Below, in pieces: positions 62,140 through 64,000 of a DNA stretch of 64,000 bases. The DNA is from Pollutiaquabacter sp046052345 (GTDB taxonomy: Bacteria; Bacteroidota; Bacteroidia; AKYH767-A; 2013-40CM-41-45), in contig JBJOMN010000022.1 of assembly GCA_046052345.1 (NCBI GenBank), positions 158,209 to 222,208 of the forward strand, read 5' to 3'. The notes under the pieces were generated by a model that saw only the letters and a program-made list of their open reading frames with translations, made no database searches and was not told where the DNA came from. Position numbers and translations under genes: made by a program. Each line of letters begins with the position of its first letter. Position 1 is the first letter of the stretch.

Positions 62140-62304
62140 CGTAAGTGGGTTTTGGATAAAATCATCGGAAACAAGTTACCTTCACGTTAATGCGGGAAAA
62201 ATGATTAATGTCACCTTTCTAATATTTATGTGTATTTTTCATTGAAATGGTCCGGGGGCCCTTGGTCGAATCTTCCCCATAGCCTTCTCATATTTCCCTC
62301 ATAA

Positions 62305-62859
62305 ATGGATTTCCTGGTCAAATTCGCTGAGTTTTGGGTGACGATGTTCGCTATCGACTTCGTCTCCGGACTCGTCCATTGGTTCGAGGACACATTCGGC
62401 ACTGAGGACACTCCGATATATGGGAAATGGATCGTACGTCCCAACGTAGTCCATCACGAACAACCGGCCGCATTCACCAAAAAAACATGGCTGGAGAGTT
62501 CCTGGGACCTGACGCTTTCCTCGGGGCTAATTGTCTTTGCTGCCTGGCGGACGGGGCACCTGTCATGGCACGTCTGGTTGTTTGCTTTCCTCGGGGCGAA
62601 TGCCAATCAGCTTCACAAGTATGCCCATCTGCCGAAAGAGAAAACGCCTGCGCCGGTACGTCTTTTTCAGTTCCTGAGAATCCTTCAGCGCCCCGGTCAC
62701 CACGCCCTGCATCACAGCGGGGAAAAGAACAGTTCTTATTGTGTCATAACGCCCTATCTGAATCCGTTGTTGGACCGTCTTCACTTCTGGCGCTTTCTGG
62801 AAAAACTGACGGTTCCCCTGTTAGGGGCGCCAAGAAGAGAAGACCTGAAAAAGAGATAA
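62305..62859 (+). CDS. CarF/PEDS1-type lipid desaturase (plasmanylethanolamine desaturase family)
   Basis: 184 residues, the length of the TMEM189/CarF lipid desaturase domain. The expected His-rich motifs are all present: DFVSGLVHWFED (18-29, H25), VVHHEQP (H50, H51), NQLHKYAH (H104, H108) and GHHALHH (H132, H133, H136, H137), with two membrane spans at about 64-82 and 87-100. These enzymes introduce the vinyl-ether double bond of plasmalogens using a di-iron centre. The stop overlaps the next gene (TAATG), so a membrane acyltransferase is co-translated. Confidence 0.9.
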   Translation: MDFLVKFAEFWVTMFAIDFVSGLVHWFEDTFGTEDTPIYGKWIVRPNVVHHEQPAAFTKKTWLESSWDLTLSSGLIVFAAWRTGHLSWHVWLFAFLGANANQLHKYAHLPKEKTPAPVRLFQFLRILQRPGHHALHHSGEKNSSYCVITPYLNPLLDRLHFWRFLEKLTVPLLGAPRREDLKKR

Positions 62860-63836
62860 TGTCTACTCCGGGACAAGTCGGACAAGTTCACAGCATGGAC
62901 TGGCTCCGGGGAGCTGCAGCGCTGATGGTATGCGTGTTCCACATCAAGAAGTACGTGTGGGGAACGGCGTTCCCGGACTTCCTCACGCGGATTTTTGACT
63001 ACGGCTACCTCGGGGTTTATGTGTTCTTCGTGGTATCCGGATTCGTCATTCCCTATTCCCTCGACCGCGCGGGATACCGTACCGGGATGTTCTTTCGTTT
63101 TCTATACAAACGACTGACGCGGATACAGCCTCCTTTCTTACTGCTGATGCTCCTGCTGCTGGCTTGGAATTACGGTCTGTACGAATTCAAAGGGTGGGGA
63201 AAACCGTGGCTGTTCGGATGGAAGAAATTCCTGCTGAACGCAACCTACCTCGCGCCGTTCTTCCACGAAAAGTGGGTCTTCTCGATCTTCTGGACCCTCG
63301 GCGTGGAGTTCCAGTTCTACCTGCTGACCGGACTCTTGTTCGTTACACTCCGCGACAGACGTCGGATCCGATATGTAGTATATGCCGTTATCTTATGCCT
63401 CGACTTCATGGTTCCGCACCGGCTCGAGACGGTCTTTCATCACTATGTATTCTTCGCAATCGGATTCCAGTCGTTCCTCTTCCACACGGGAAAAATAAGT
63501 CTGAAGGAATTTATGGCAAGTGTCGTTGCCGGATTGGCGTATGCCACGCTTTTCGAGCTGCCGGAGGCTGCGTTGGTGACCGGGCTGACCGTTGCAGGTG
63601 TTTTCATATTCCGTATCAGAACCGGTATTTCGGCTTTTTTCGGCGATATCTCCTACTCCTTGTATCTGAGCCACGGTCTGGCCGGATCGGCTGTAGCGAT
63701 TTTCACTGCCGGGCGGCTGAGCGGTTGGTCCCGTTTCGGCTTAGCAGTAGGTGTTTCAATCGCTTTTGCGACCCTTTTCCGTGCCTTGGTTGAAAAGCGA
63801 TTTATTCGGCTTTCCAAACGGATTCCGCTGGGATAA
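62859..63836 (+). CDS. membrane acyltransferase (acyltransferase_3/OafA family)
   Basis: 325 residues from the ATG at 62859, overlapping the desaturase stop by one base. The family blocks are visible: HSMDWLRGAAALMVCVFHIKKYVWG (with the catalytic His), YLGVYVFFVVSGFVIPYSL, RLTRIQPPF, and ISYSLYLSHGLAG, over about ten membrane segments. Such proteins transfer acyl groups to sugars, lipids or peptides. Coupling to the plasmalogen-type desaturase suggests a lipid or glycolipid substrate, which cannot be read from the sequence. The frame is open further upstream, inside the desaturase gene, but that part is not family-like. Confidence 0.9.
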   Translation: MSTPGQVGQVHSMDWLRGAAALMVCVFHIKKYVWGTAFPDFLTRIFDYGYLGVYVFFVVSGFVIPYSLDRAGYRTGMFFRFLYKRLTRIQPPFLLLMLLLLAWNYGLYEFKGWGKPWLFGWKKFLLNATYLAPFFHEKWVFSIFWTLGVEFQFYLLTGLLFVTLRDRRRIRYVVYAVILCLDFMVPHRLETVFHHYVFFAIGFQSFLFHTGKISLKEFMASVVAGLAYATLFELPEAALVTGLTVAGVFIFRIRTGISAFFGDISYSLYLSHGLAGSAVAIFTAGRLSGWSRFGLAVGVSIAFATLFRALVEKRFIRLSKRIPLG

Positions 63837-64000
63837 CACGTCGTATTTCAAAAAAGCTGTTTGTAAAAGGTGTGAACCCCGCCAAGGAGGATGAATTTTT
63901 CGGCGGAAATTGGCAAGAATGATCACCGGATGGTGTTTTAATTGTTTTGAGTATATTAACCCCTGAAAACCGCAACAGATAAGGCTTTTATGAGACGGTT

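Noticed and set aside
63990..64000. Start of another gene at the window end
   Set aside because: An ATG followed by two codons is visible, but three codons cannot support a gene call.

Overview
The window reads as a chromosome segment from a member of the Bacteroidota. Several secreted proteins end in type IX secretion (T9SS) C-terminal domains of type A ('YPNP...') or type B ('PNCFTPNGD...', gliding-motility-associated). Three lipoproteins carry K-(D/E)2 residues just after the lipidated Cys. The clearest promoters match TAnnTTTG, with TTG about 17-20 bases upstream where visible, and ribosome binding sites are weak. Most of the window is moderately GC-rich and gene-dense. The stretch at about 43.7-45.2 kb is visibly AT-rich and looks acquired.

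Layout. 0-2.9 kb: kynurenine/3-hydroxyanthranilate degradation, with a truncated 3-hydroxyanthranilate dioxygenase, an unusual SDR protein and a 2-aminomuconate-semialdehyde-type dehydrogenase. 3.1-7.8 kb: a secreted DUF2625-like protein, then mobA-fdhD-formate-dehydrogenase-like oxidoreductase as one molybdoenzyme operon behind a recognisable promoter and a strong leader hairpin. 7.8-9.1 kb: a DEAD-box RNA helicase. 9.2-27 kb: a block of large exported proteins (two related purple-acid-phosphatase-like enzymes, a 1664-residue CotH-kinase protein, an exported superoxide dismutase, a PKD/beta-propeller T9SS protein and a di-heme peroxidase-like protein), with a CYTH phosphatase among them. The second phosphatase and the peroxidase-like protein share a C-terminal module with calcium-loop-like motifs instead of a T9SS tail.

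27-36 kb: a superfamily 2 helicase, a 903-residue membrane protein with a coiled coil and a possible parvulin-like C-terminus, and a chain of three genes coupled by ATGA overlaps (PIG-L deacetylase, 38-residue membrane microprotein, sodium:solute symporter). 36-43.7 kb: DUF2911 protein, YD-like repeat T9SS protein, fasciclin lipoprotein, small lipoproteins, a GAF-PAS protein with an H-box but no ATPase domain, and a divergent photolyase/cryptochrome-like protein. 43.7-45.3 kb: three virtually identical 68-base hairpin repeats, each directly 3' of a minus-strand gene (a DUF3291-like gene, a four-helix-bundle gene, and tRNA-Asn).

45.4-64 kb: a PfkB sugar kinase with a lipoprotein, a glycine-rich T9SS protein, a zinc ribbon protein, a methyltransferase/sulfotransferase/DinB operon, a Tat-exported amine-oxidase-like lipoprotein, a large propeller-sensor adenylate cyclase, a beta-barrel protein, a cytochrome c lipoprotein with a Fur/Irr-like operator upstream of its probable operon partner, a protein of four Cache domains, a flavocytochrome c sulfide dehydrogenase-like pair, and a CarF/PEDS1-type plasmalogen desaturase coupled to a membrane acyltransferase.

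The least explained items are the hairpin-repeat cassettes at tRNA-Asn, the shared C-terminal module, the 903-residue membrane protein and the overlapping microprotein.
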